NCBI GenBank assembly: GCA_002946415.1
Contig: NJPS01000073.1
Coordinates: 248,001 to 312,000, forward strand
Direction: 5' to 3'
Length of the DNA: 64,000 nt
Source of the DNA: Rutstroemia sp. NJR-2017a BVV2
Taxonomy: Eukaryota > Ascomycota > Leotiomycetes > Helotiales > Rutstroemiaceae
Under the pieces are notes generated by a model. The model was given only the letters and a program-made list of their open reading frames with translations, was not told where the DNA came from and ran no database searches. Made by a program: the position numbers and the translations under genes. Positions 22,986-33,231 of this stretch are shown one piece after another; positions within the stretch are counted from its first letter, which is position 1; each line of letters opens with the position of its first letter.

Positions 22986-23183
22986 ATGGCAGGCCAAGTC
23001 ACCGTCGCGAGCGATTCATCGACCCTAAACTTCGTACTATTCCCCAAGCTACCCCTCGAGATCCAAGACGAGATTTGGATTTGCATAGCACATATTCAAC
23101 GGAACATAGACCTACGGGCATATATTATCGCGCATATCATGGATATATACATACATATATACATTTGCTTTTATACAAATTGA
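22986..23183 (+). pseudogene. Truncated 2EXR-domain protein fragment
   Basis: From ATG 22986 the peptide LNFVLFPKLPLEIQDEIW matches the start of the fungal 2EXR domain (the usual pattern is F..F..LP.E.....W). After about 20 residues it degenerates into an AT-rich Ile/His/Tyr tail and stops at 23183. The full domain is much longer, so this is a broken end beside the solo LTR. Confidence 0.5.
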
Positions 23184-23271
23184 CCATTCGTAGAACCTGG
23201 ACTTGATCCTTTCAATAGTGCTAAGAACAAGTCTGCCCCGGAGAAGATGGGCCCAGAAAACAGGGAATGGT

Positions 23272-24585
23272 TCAGTACCAAGGATGTGCAGGAAAGGTCA
23301 GAGTGGCCTGTAGTGGCGCCTCGCTAATGTTCCGCATCACCGTCTCTTCCAGCTCTGCTATCTCCTCCTTGACCCTCCTGTCCAACGACTCCTCGAAATC
23401 AGCCGACTGCTCGCCCATCTCTCTACGGAGCGTGTCCATTATTCGTGACTCGGCCTGCCCAACGAGTTCCACTATCTCCTTCTTGTAGGCCGCAAGTGCA
23501 TCGTCGAAACGCTGTTCAAGGGCTGACAGGCGCGACTGTAGAAAATCCTCTATATCGGCTGGGCGTCGTGATTTCTGCTCTTGGCATATCTCGGGACTGC
23601 TGCCTTGACGAAGACGCTTTTTGCCTTTGTCGAGGTCAGGGTAGACAGGGGCAGAGCCTGACGCTTCATATTCTGGAGGATGATTGTCCACTTCATTGCC
23701 AATATCATCGCCGTCGCCCGCAGTGCTAGATTCCAGGCTGTCTCCCTCAATTATCTTGCCCCCTTGACCCTGGTACAATGTGGCCGCACTCGCGAACGCA
23801 GCGATGCTACCAGCTAACGGCTCGGAGACAGCTGCGCAGAACTGTCGTATCCGTGCAGCAGACAGAGTCCGTGGCGGTACGGCAGCGTACACGGTCCACG
23901 ACATCTGTCTAGCCAAATGAAACAAGGAGGTGATGATAGTCCCTGACGCTTTGTTCCTGGGTTCGAGTGGCGTAGGTGGCAGCACCAGGGCCGGCGGCCT
24001 AGACAGCGTAAATACCAGTGCTATAGTATCATTTCCCAACATCTTGTCTACGGGCTCTGCTTCGAAAGACAGCTGCTGAATGCGCTCAGGGTAGATATGG
24101 ATGAAGACGTTGGTCCTGCCGTCGCGACGCGGACCAGGTGCCTGCTTGAGCTGGACAGAAGCGCGCAATTTGAAGAAGGCCTTGTTGGAAGACAGCACCC
24201 AGTGAAAGTCGAAGAGCAAGCCAGGCAAGCGCTGCCCTTTCCCCCACGACGCAAGAGCAGAGATCTTGGTCACGTCGATTTTCTTGGGCCATGTTGGTTC
24301 GATGTGTCCCAGAGAGAGCGCACCAGAACTGCTACTTTTGGGCGACAGAGACGGGGAAGCACGAGTACTGGGAGACGCAGCCTCGATGTTTTCGTTTCGC
24401 GTCGGGGATCGATCGAGGCTTGCTTGGTCAGGACCTTGCGCGGTCTGGCTTTCCTGTTCGATGTCGGGCTCTGGGTTGAGCCTAGGCGTGTTCGGATTCG
24501 TCGTGGTGCCAAACGTAATCGATCGAGGGGAGGGTGAGGACGTAGGATCGGCGGGAGAGGAGCATTCTGCAGTACTGGCGACCAT
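23272..24585 (-). CDS. Unknown fungal protein, 437 aa, C-terminal coiled coil
   Basis: A single uninterrupted exon from ATG 24585. Residues 1-95 are Ser/Pro/Thr-rich and disordered. A globular core at about 100-265 has motifs such as KISALASWGKGQRLPGLLFD, FHWVLSSNKAFFKLRASVQL and TNVFIHIYPERIQQLSFE. A low-complexity acidic linker follows, then a long Glu/Lys/Arg helix at about 345-425 (LSALEQRFDDALAAYKKEIV) that should be a coiled coil. I know of similar uncharacterised fungal proteins but no function. It is GC-rich and codon-clean compared with its AT-rich neighbours and has no stop or frameshift, so it is either under selection or recently arrived. It sits between an LTR/2EXR relic and a HET relic. 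Confidence 0.8.
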   Translation of the reverse strand: MVASTAECSSPADPTSSPSPRSITFGTTTNPNTPRLNPEPDIEQESQTAQGPDQASLDRSPTRNENIEAASPSTRASPSLSPKSSSSGALSLGHIEPTWPKKIDVTKISALASWGKGQRLPGLLFDFHWVLSSNKAFFKLRASVQLKQAPGPRRDGRTNVFIHIYPERIQQLSFEAEPVDKMLGNDTIALVFTLSRPPALVLPPTPLEPRNKASGTIITSLFHLARQMSWTVYAAVPPRTLSAARIRQFCAAVSEPLAGSIAAFASAATLYQGQGGKIIEGDSLESSTAGDGDDIGNEVDNHPPEYEASGSAPVYPDLDKGKKRLRQGSSPEICQEQKSRRPADIEDFLQSRLSALEQRFDDALAAYKKEIVELVGQAESRIMDTLRREMGEQSADFEESLDRRVKEEIAELEETVMRNISEAPLQATLTFPAHPWY

Positions 24586-25221
24586 AGTGACCGGTTTCTT
24601 GTACTATCAACTGTACTATCAACTGTCAGTTCGAACGACCACTTACAGCAAACTCGGGCGTGGTAAACCCGTCAAGACAGTCCCGCTAGGCCAGCCTTGT
24701 CTCGCGATAGAGCTGGGCTAAGTGATGGGAATCGGCTTTGTTTGTAGATTAACCAAACGGTAATGGGATCGAGGCTTCGGTCACTTTCATTCCTGCACGC
24801 CCAGCCTAGCCACAATACACTCTGTATGACGAGCTCCAGTGCTGCAAGATGCACCAGCACCCAGGGTCTTCCGCCGTCCGTAGAGCGACGGGTAGAAGCC
24901 TGTCAAAAGTCGGTGCTGGCCGCGAGACACTGGTCGCCGGGAGTGTTGTGGGCTGTAGGCAGGCGGTACACGGTTACCTGCTGTTGCGGCAGATACCTTG
25001 GAACTACTTTGGGGCCGGCCGGGATAGAATAAGGAGCGGTGTTGATGGAGTGTCATCTGCGACGGTGGTGATAATGGCAGAGAGGTGGAAAGCCCAAGAC
25101 AAAGTACACCCGTCGTCTAGGCAGCATGATTAGCTAATCGTTGAGCAAGGACTAACCGGCTAGGGAAGTGGTCTGTGCACATTGAGATAACTTAAAGTAA
25201 TAAAAGTTTAAATATAGAGTT
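24586..25221. other. GC-rich upstream region of the 437-aa gene, no second gene supported
   Basis: Both strands show open frames of 60-95 codons here, but they look like by-products of GC-rich sequence. A TACTATCAACTG unit is repeated at about 24602-24624. GC content falls sharply after about 25130. Confidence 0.35.
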
Positions 25222-26366
25222 TTGCTAATTATCATCACAAGGCTGTCATACCTCCGTTATCTTTGGATCGATAGCCTATGTATCATCCATGACAATAGAA
25301 ACGACTGGTCTATAGAAGCACCACATATGGGAACTGTCTACAGCAGAGGCTACCTCGTCATCGCAGCTTCCGGCGCCCGAGATTCAAGCGAGGGTTGCTT
25401 CGTGCATTAAATTGCCCCTAATGCTTCCATCAAGATCCTGTACATAGCAGATGGCATTCAAGACGGCGATAGTCTACTCACGGTGCTGAATCGGTACCCA
25501 CCCGAGCCTGCGTGGCAGCCTCTCGGGAGAGGAGCTTGGGTGCTGCAGGAATGGGTGTTAGCGCGTCGATTGATTCATTTCACAAGTTCCGGGATGTTTT
25601 GGTCGTGTCATAGGTTGGGGAAGAAGGCGACGCGGGAAAATGAGACGGTTGTGCGGGGGAGTGAAGTGGAAAGTTGGAATGATATTATTTCGTCGTATAC
25701 CATTCGGGACCTTACGTATCTGTCTGATAAATTAGCTGCTGTGGAAGGTATTTCGAATGAGATGCAGGGCTCGAGGAAAGATCGTTATGTTAGTGGTTTG
25801 TGGACTGGAGAGTTGCCGTAACAGGCCTTTTGGGTTGGGAATAAGACGAGGCGCCCAGATGAGTTGCGTGGATTCTCGACTTGGTCATGGGCGTCGACAC
25901 ATAGGCCTTGTAGATGTGGACGGGGAAAATTGAGAGGTTGAGTATATATTCGAAATAAGAGGTCGAAGACGAATCTACGCTGGTGGTGACAGGCAAGGGA
26001 AGGGAATATCTGGTCAAGAAGTGGACATATCGAATTCATGACCATGTACGAGAGCCCCCGCTTTCGGGACATGCAAGCTCGAGCATCTCTTGGTTACCGG
26101 TGCATTTCTACAAGACGATTGTACATCACCTGCTAAATCCCATGACGGAGGATATCATCAGTATAGCTGTGCTGAATGATAAGGATGCGTTTAACGATGG
26201 GGCATATCAGTCCTCTAGTTTGTTTCTTATACGTGAGGATGAGCACCCGTCTAGGCCGGGCGAGCAGATTGTGTATTTGACATTGCTTGTTCGTGTCTCC
26301 AGCGAATATTCTGGGTATTATCAGTGTATAGGAGTTGGGTTTATTGTCGATATAGAGTGGTTCTAA
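25222..26366 (+). pseudogene. HET domain relic, central and C-terminal part
   Basis: The frame starts inside the domain with LRYLWIDSLCI, NDWSIEAPHMGTVYSRGYLV and IAASGARDSSEGCF, then TAA (25408-25410). The same frame continues with PLGRGAWVLQEWVLARRLIH, DLTYLSDKLAAVEGI and YVSGLWTGELP, then TAA (25819-25821), then AFWVG and GFSTWSWAS. From about 25983 the tail is in another frame (SSSLFLIREDEH, YYQCIGVGFIVD) and ends at 26366. The N-terminal third is missing. So it has two in-frame stops, a frame change or lost intron, and 5' truncation. Confidence 0.72.
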
Positions 26367-26762
26367 AGAGAGGAAATGCAGAAGTTCAAGATTAATTAAT
26401 GACTGTTTAAATAACTTGAAGGTATAATACTAGTCGTGACGATTCCAGCCTGATTCGCACTATATGGCGCACTACTTAGTGGGCATAGTACTGGCAACCT
26501 GTGCGTATACGCGTGATCATTTATGGTTACTAGCTTAGGGCTTTGGCCTATATAAGGCTTACTGTACCTCCTGTAGTTAGCTCTTTAGTGGATAAATCTA
26601 AGGTCAAATTGAACCTATTTTGAGCCCCTTCGTTTGGGTCCAAGGGAACGCAGTCGTCACACTAACAATGCGTTAACGTTACCCTATAAGCATAACCCAA
26701 AACGTTGCCTTAGACCCCGTCACAATATTACCTCGCCCTTAACTGCGCAAGTTGAGCTAGAT
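26367..26762. other. Intergenic, nothing recognised
   Basis: Mixed composition; no feature is supported except the upstream flank of the short frame starting at 26763. Confidence 0.35.
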
Positions 26763-27020
26763 ATGGTACAGTCCCAGAGCGATTGCGAACATCAACCAAC
26801 ACCTATCAGCAATAATTACCATTATCCTTCACCAACCTCCCGAACTCCTTTATATATAGGAGAACCGGTATCATTTGCAGAATATCAAGTATGGCCTTTC
26901 CAAGGATTTCTAAAACGTACCAGGATCGGGAACGATACAACATACAATCTCGAATTTCAGATGCAAAATATTCCCGAACATCTTCATCTTCCTGTCCTTT
27001 CCGAAAGCATTAACCAATGA
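26763..27020 (+). CDS. Short conserved-looking protein or repeat-derived fragment
   Basis: 85 codons from ATG 26763: MVQSQSDCEHQPTPISNNYH, then PLYIGEPVSFAEYQVWPFQG, FLKRTRIGNDTTYNLEFQ and HLHLPVLSE. It has a protein-like, low-mutation look, and I have an impression that near-identical peptides recur in fungal genomes as parts of repeats, but I cannot name the family. It overlaps the 3' part of the minus-strand frame at 27296-26910, so at most one of the two is likely real over the overlap. Confidence 0.35.
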   Translation: MVQSQSDCEHQPTPISNNYHYPSPTSRTPLYIGEPVSFAEYQVWPFQGFLKRTRIGNDTTYNLEFQMQNIPEHLHLPVLSESINQ

Positions 27021-27296
27021 TGCTAATAAAACAATACCTGTAAAAACTTCAACCCCTCGGAAGGCATTTGTAAAGCTAAGTGGAGAGATATATATTTGAT
27101 AATCGATTCGAACTTGAGGGTTAATCGCGCTTAGTGGAGCAGGCTTTTCATTGAAACCAGAATTATCTGCAATGTATATTCCTAAAGCGTGGAGTGGTAT
27201 TCCGAAAATACAACGAAGGAAAAATATTTGCGCTGTCATTCCTATAACTTTCGGATCTTTTTTCCAGAAGGAAATGATATTTTGAGGTCCTTGCAT
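26910..27296 (-). CDS. Hypothetical membrane protein fragment
   Basis: 128 codons from ATG 27296. It has a possible membrane helix near residues 17-42 (VIGMTAQIFFLRCIFGIPLH) and another near 80-98 (GVEVFTGIVLLASLVNAF). The last ~30 residues overlap the plus-strand frame ending at 27020 and look unlike the rest. It lies just downstream of the DUF3433 pseudogene on the same strand, but the frame there ends cleanly at 27629, so I do not join them. Confidence 0.3.
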   Translation of the reverse strand: MQGPQNIISFWKKDPKVIGMTAQIFFLRCIFGIPLHALGIYIADNSGFNEKPAPLSAINPQVRIDYQIYISPLSFTNAFRGVEVFTGIVLLASLVNAFGKDRKMKMFGNILHLKFEIVCCIVPDPGTF

Positions 27297-28668
27297 TAGG
27301 TGGGCCTAGGAGAAGGGTTAGGCACGATTGAGGTGGGATCAAGAGAGACGGCCACTTTCTTGTCCCCTTGCGACCCCCTAGTACCTTTACTAGTCCAGTT
27401 ACTCGTCGGTAGACACCGAAATAAAAGAGTGTACAGGCTCACTATTCCACTATTGGAATAGTTAGACGACTGTCCGCACTGGTTGCGGCACGATTTGTGC
27501 GATACTGTAGTATATATTAGCGTGTCGATTATGCAGATATGGTTAAGACATTGCTGATGGTATAAATAAACAATACAATAGGGATATTGGCTACTTTATT
27601 TGCTACTTACTGAATGTCTTGTTGTATCCTAACTTCCTCCAGTCCATCCCGCCACAATCCCCTCGTCCTCATCAATTCTTAACTTCTGATCCTCCCCTAC
27701 ATCTATACTATAAGTCTTTCCCCAATCTATCACCTTCGCATCTCTCTCTTTCCTCCCCAACAATCCAAGTTCATCTGCATCTATATTTCTCAAGAAATTT
27801 GAACTCTCCGTTGTCGAAGGAACTAGATACATGAGTTTTTCTGCGATCGTTATGGGGATTTTCGGAAGTTTTGTGCCTTGTCCAAAAAACAAAGGGGTAA
27901 CTAAAAGCAACAGAAGAATGATAATCATAATAGATAAAATAGCTATGGCTATATAGTTGCATATTAGGAAGACGAGATAAGTCGCTGTGCGGCTGTAGGG
28001 CACATTGGCTAAAGTAATAGGTAAGAATTCCGAGAGAATAGAACAAAACGATACGAGAGCTACGAGGTATTGACGGCGTCGAAGAGAGGGAAACACTGCA
28101 TATAGGGTGACATATATGTAGGCAGGAGAACTGAATGCTGCGGAGAGGCGCGAAGAGCAAGGAGAGTGGAGTATGGGACTTTTTTCCGTAGTTCTGTATG
28201 AAGATATCAGTCAGCATTTTTCTAGTCTTCGAATTTGTGACAAATACAAGGTCAAATTGTCGAAGGAGATAAATGACTTGCCGGTATCGATACGTGACCA
28301 AAGAAGATTTACAACAGTACCAACCGCAGTCATGAAGAATCTAACACCAAACCCCTGTGAATTCATGAACCTATTGAAGCCCGTATCTGCAGCTGTCTCA
28401 TAATAAGCTGCTACAACGCCCAGTGTTCCCGTTAGAAGCGCCAATGCAGAGAGATAAAGAAGCCGATCCTGGAGTAGAGTACAAATGAGCTTGCTCGTAG
28501 CCTTTGTACTTATCAAAAATCTTCTCACTGACGTATTTTGTGCAGCGTTGTTCGATGCCAAACTTCCTTCGCCAGATCTTTGGTAGGTGGGCAGTCTTTG
28601 TAAGCTCAAGTTCCTCGTCTCACCATCGATACCTTGGAAGCCACTGAGGACACGTGACTGACGATATA

Positions 28669-28709
28669 ACCGTAATCCCTGGCCCATGCACGCCCCGCAT
28701 CAATGCACG
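28669..28709 (+). repeat. Left terminal inverted repeat of the pogo-type element
   Basis: Starts ACCGTAATCCCTGGCCCAT and runs about 41 bp through CGCATCAATGCAC. It is the reverse complement of 30817-30857 with about one mismatch (G/A in CATGCACG against CATACACG). Confidence 0.9.
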
Positions 28710-30816
28710 CATTTTGAGCTCTTATTTTGAAAGCATTCAGATAATTATTTAAAATCAACGTTACAATATTTTACTTTAAAACTCGAGATTGTTGATGAGA
28801 TGAGATATATCTAGTAATAGAATTAATATAACAATTTAACTGCGAAAATATAGTAGTATCCTGGTTAATCTGCCTCGATTTGTATATCTACCTACTTCCT
28901 CTGGTTCCCCTTCTAATACCACTATCTCAAGCTATATATTCTTCTCACAAGTACTCTTGGATCAAAGAACAGCTATCTTTTTACTAGATTCTGCAGATTT
29001 AACAGGTTTCTAGTATATTTTATACTATATAGTTGTTTTCTTCTGAGCTACTTTGGATTCCTTCGAAATCTGAGCTTTAAGCTCCCGCTGATTTCTCTTT
29101 TTCTACTTATATAATTCCTTTAGTTCTTTCTTAGTCTTTTGAGTTGCTTTTCTAAGCTCCTTATCAATTATATCCTGTTCAATTTCAGTATTCTTTATAT
29201 TCTTGTAAGCCCTTATACTATCGATCTTAGATAGACTCCAGAAGATTGAGCTAGTATCAGGTTTACCTCTTAGATCCAGCTTTATATCTTTAGTTTTCTT
29301 CTTCTTTTCCTCTTATAAAGCTTCTCGAAGGCCTTCACAACGATATTCGGCAATTTGAGTATATATATAGAGCTTTTTATTAGTTTTTAAGATCTTTTCT
29401 ATAAGAGCTTTATTAGGATTAATTCTCAATTCCTTCTTAGCTCTCTGTAACACAATAGCCGAATAAGGTATTTTAATTTTGTCGCGAGATTTTTGTAAAA
29501 ATATAGTAGGCTTAGAAGAATCTTCAGGTTTAATTTGAGCTATAATAAATTCTATATCTTGAGGATTTATCCCAGTTTTTGCAAATACCGACTTAATATT
29601 CTTCTTAGTAAATACCTAGATCTAAGCCTTTTTAAATATATTCCAGAAGTTCTGCTTTGTAATATATATAATTCTATTGCTAATATATATAAGTCGATCA
29701 AGTTCCAGATTGTAGTAGTTCGATAAAGATAGGAATAAACCGATATCAAGAGATTGTAATCGATATATTGAATAAGATGGCAAAATCAATATAACGATCC
29801 TTAATCTTTTGTATATTTCAAGAAACTCGAGATTAATATAACTTAAGTAGCTATCAATAATAAGAAGATACTAATTATATTTCGCCTTCTCTTTTGTATA
29901 TTGATCGAATACTTACTATAGCTATACTATCTTATATATATTGGAGCTCTATCTATTCGGTAATACTATAAAGTACCCCAAATTATCTACTTCTATATCG
30001 TTAATCTACGAATCCTATAGTTTGTTCGCTATACCTTTATAGATTAGAGTAGGCAGAAATGATATCCTATCAATACAAATATATATAAGTAAGCTAATAA
30101 ACTTTTGTAAGCTATCTTATCTTACTACTAGTATTTTACCTTTTTTAAAAGCACTATACATTATAATCCTCTTTAATCTCTATATTATACTAATCATAAA
30201 GCCCTTCTCGTCCCAATTATAAATGTTTTTTGAGAAAATATTGTATCGTTCGATAGTATCGGCAAGCTAAAGGTAGAAGAAGTAATTAATAAGAATCTTG
30301 AAATCGATATCAAAAGTACAACAATAATATAAAATAAGTCGAACTAGTTTATAGAATAGTACAAATATAGGAGGGTATTCAGATTTTGTATATATATTAT
30401 CAATATTGCAGAGATACAGACTTATAAGCCGGTTATTATAATACTTTATAAATTATATAATCCAGTTCTTTCCAACCGAGCTATTTATAATCTCCTCTGC
30501 TATATTTCTAACAATATGACTTGTTAGAGGTATTTTCCGGACTGTTAGCTTGTTGATTTGATTGATTAAAATCTCTTCTTGAGCTATAGTAAGTCATTGA
30601 TGATATTCGGAGGTAGCTTCGGCTCTTGAGGAGATAATTCCATACCAACGGCGAGAGAGGGTGCTATACTGTAAGCTATATCTCTTGGCTACAGTAGCAA
30701 TAGGTGCTGAGTTCTCTCTATTCAGATCAGTAATTGCGAGCTCTATACGAACATTGTGGCTTAATCCAGAGTAATCTATAGTTGTTGAGTTGATTAAAAA
30801 ATCGTGATTTTTTGAG

Positions 30817-30857
30817 TGTGCATTGATGCGGGGCGTGTATGGGCCAGGGATTACGGT
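30817..30857 (-). repeat. Right terminal inverted repeat of the pogo-type element
   Basis: Partner of 28669-28709. It ends GGGATTACGGT and is followed by the TA duplication at 30858-30859. Confidence 0.9.
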
Positions 30858-33231
30858 TATAACCGCCAAGCCGATAATACTCAGCGGTTCACTATACACG
30901 CCCGTCTTTCGATTCCAGCCTGAAACAATCAGAAAGATTGTGAAAGCAGCAATAAAACCCAAGAGAACCTCGATCATTCGTGCTAAGTCCGGATATATAC
31001 CCCAGAAATCACAGAGAGTACGTCCTGACTCCGTGCAGAGATAGTGGTCCATTTCGCTGATGATCATGACTTGAGAGCCTAATGGTGCAACGATAAGTAT
31101 CAAGACGGAAACTAAGCTTGTCCATAGGACTGTGAAGTGTTTTCGTGAGTAAGCTTTGAATGGTAACACGATTGTCCATGAGCTCTCATAATCAAGATTT
31201 ATTGGATCCAGATCCGACGAGTTTCCATTGGCAAGCGATTGCTGCAATTGATAAATTGGTTCCATGCATCGAATAGTATTTTCAACAATGCGCCAGGGTA
31301 TTGAGTAAAATATAGCGATAAATAGCGGAAGGAAGGAGACAATCAAATACTGAGAATATGTGATTTGAGGAGGAATTGTGATACTGCCATCGCTGTGGAT
31401 ATAAAATATCCCGCTGGAGTTGACACTCGTTGCAACAGGTTTGTCGTTTACTGTATGCGCAGGTGATACAATAGATGGTAAGTAGGTGCTTGTGTAAACA
31501 CTTGTAAAGGTTGATTCGATAACTGTGAAGTCTGTATCCCTAGGTGTGTCGGAGGTCAGAATACCCAGACCTAGACTCGAGGCCGCAATTGATACACGGC
31601 TAGTTCTAGTGACCAAGGTTGTATAGACATAACCGCCGGCGCTATTAGATTGACCTCCCGCCTGGGAGGAGATTCTGGTTTCGATAGTTTAGTAGAGTAA
31701 ATCGACGACTGTATCGAAGGAACCACTTGTGCGGATGTCGTTATCATCATCGAAGTCTAACAAAACCGTACTTTCGAATATGCTTGTGACGGTAACTTCG
31801 CTTTTGACCACTCCAGTGGTAGTAGCCATGATGGTACCAAGGCTTCCTTGACCAGTGCCTAGAGTGACGATGCTCTCATAAGTGCTCGTAAAAGAAAATA
31901 TCAGTTGTGACAATGCCGGTGCTAGTAGCTATAACTGTAACTTCGGATTGATGCGTGCTGCGGCTATCTTCTCTTGAGCCCGAAAGAAAAGTGCTCTCGG
32001 ACATGCTTGTGAATGGAAAGTCACTCGTGATAGTTCTAATACTAGTGGCTGTAATGATAATTCCCGGTGCGAGCGTACCAAGACTATCAGTGCCGCTGCT
32101 ATAAGTTTGATCCCCACCTTCTAAGTCTGGCGTAGTCCAACTTTCAAATATACTTGTCAAGGTAATGTCGCTATGAGTGACCCCAGTGCTAATAATTGTA
32201 GTAACAAGTTCGGGCTTACTCGAAAGTGGAATTTCCAAAGTGCTGAGGTGAGATCGCAGACCATCATCATCCGAATTTGGAGTAGCAGTACTCTTAATTA
32301 TATTTGTGAGTGGAGTATCGATTATAACTACAAAGCATGTAATGATTACCACAACTCCAGACTGGGGAGAGAATTCAGTGGTAGTTGAGGGCTCAGGGCC
32401 TGACTGACCCGGCTTGAGATATGGGCCTGAAGTAATGATCGATGTGAAAGTTATGGTTTTGGTGGTAGAATCAGAAGCCCGCTGTGGCTCGTCGTCGTCA
32501 GATGTTATTGATGTAGGTGTCTTCGACTTCGTGATAGTAATTTGCGTAACCCCAGTGGATGTTACAAGTACCAGATTTGGCGATGGGGTCGATTGAGAAT
32601 CTATAAGAGGCAGCTTGTTAGCATTTCTATTTCTACTAAACCTTGCTTCTCGATCCATCAAAAATATTTACGTTCTTAGCTCGTAAGACATCTGGTTTTT
32701 AACTTCACGGCTCGGAATGCCCATAGATTGAGAAGGCTCACTGCCAAATTTTGAATATTAACAAGACTTGAACATACCTGAATTCCCAACGGGCATGTAA
32801 GTTCCGTGCGAACTAGAGGCATGCACAATGGGCCCGCCAACACTCATATGAGGTCCCGATGTCGTTAAAATAATAGTGACCGATGGAGCGGTTCTAGTAT
32901 CCCCAATCGACGTATAGTTGATTGTCTTGGATTCTGCTCCAGATAAATTTCTTGCTAGCATTGTATTTAATGTCAGAACCGGTGTTGATATTTGTGAAAA
33001 GAGGTGATATTCTGCTTTTATCGCCGAAATATCTCCTGAGCCCAATGAGCTTCTTGGACTGTTATTCAAGAACTCATTTGGAAGCTCGCCGAACCCTTTA
33101 TGCTGTGGCATCATATGACAAGTGTACTCAATGAGTGATATCAAAATAAATGTAAAAACCAGGAGAACCATAAGATATTCTGTTCTCAGTGCGAGTGGCT
33201 TATAGTACTCTTTGGTTTTAGTTGATGCCAC

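Larger units (their letters stand above)
28669..30857 (-). mobile_element. Pogo/Fot1-type (Tc1/mariner) DNA transposon, decayed
   Basis: A 2,189-bp element with terminal inverted repeats starting ACCGTAATCC at both ends and flanked by TA (28667-28668 and 30858-30859), the pogo/Tc1 target site. The transposase reads on minus. An N-terminal helix-turn-helix (TVAKRYSLQYSTLSRRWYGI) ends at a stop at 30594; the frame resumes as LTIAQEEILINQINKL. A DDE-region motif IYNWDEKGFMI lies near complement(30195-30235), and a Lys/Glu-rich tail near 29100-29200. Many stops are present. The body is AT-rich as after RIP, while the 250 bp at the right end are not. Confidence 0.88.
27629..33231 (-). pseudogene. 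DUF3433 membrane protein gene, split by a pogo-type transposon
   Basis: Reading on minus, KEYYKPLALRTEYLMVLLVF (first membrane segment) opens the N-terminal exon, with no in-frame ATG before it, so an upstream exon is likely. A 177-nt intron, complement(32601..32777), has a GTATGT donor and GCTAAC branch. A long Ser/Thr ectodomain has repeats of the STGVxxSDITLTSIFES type. The first DUF3433 unit follows (YLIVSFLPLFIAIFYSIPWR, SSWTIVLPFKAYS) and is cut at 30858 by the transposon 28669-30857. The rest resumes at 28668: GFQGIDGETRN, RFMNSQGFGVRFFMTAVGT, a 54-nt intron complement(28194..28247), and SLRRRQYLVALVSF with SEFLPITLANVPYS, ending at 27629. Extra damage: a frameshift near 31890 and an in-frame TAA just above 31689. 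Family members are large surface or plasma-membrane proteins of unknown function. Confidence 0.82.

Noticed and set aside
24097..24721. Several long plus-strand frames over the 437-aa gene
   Set aside because: GC-rich antisense frames; the minus frame is longer, starts with ATG and has a consistent domain layout.
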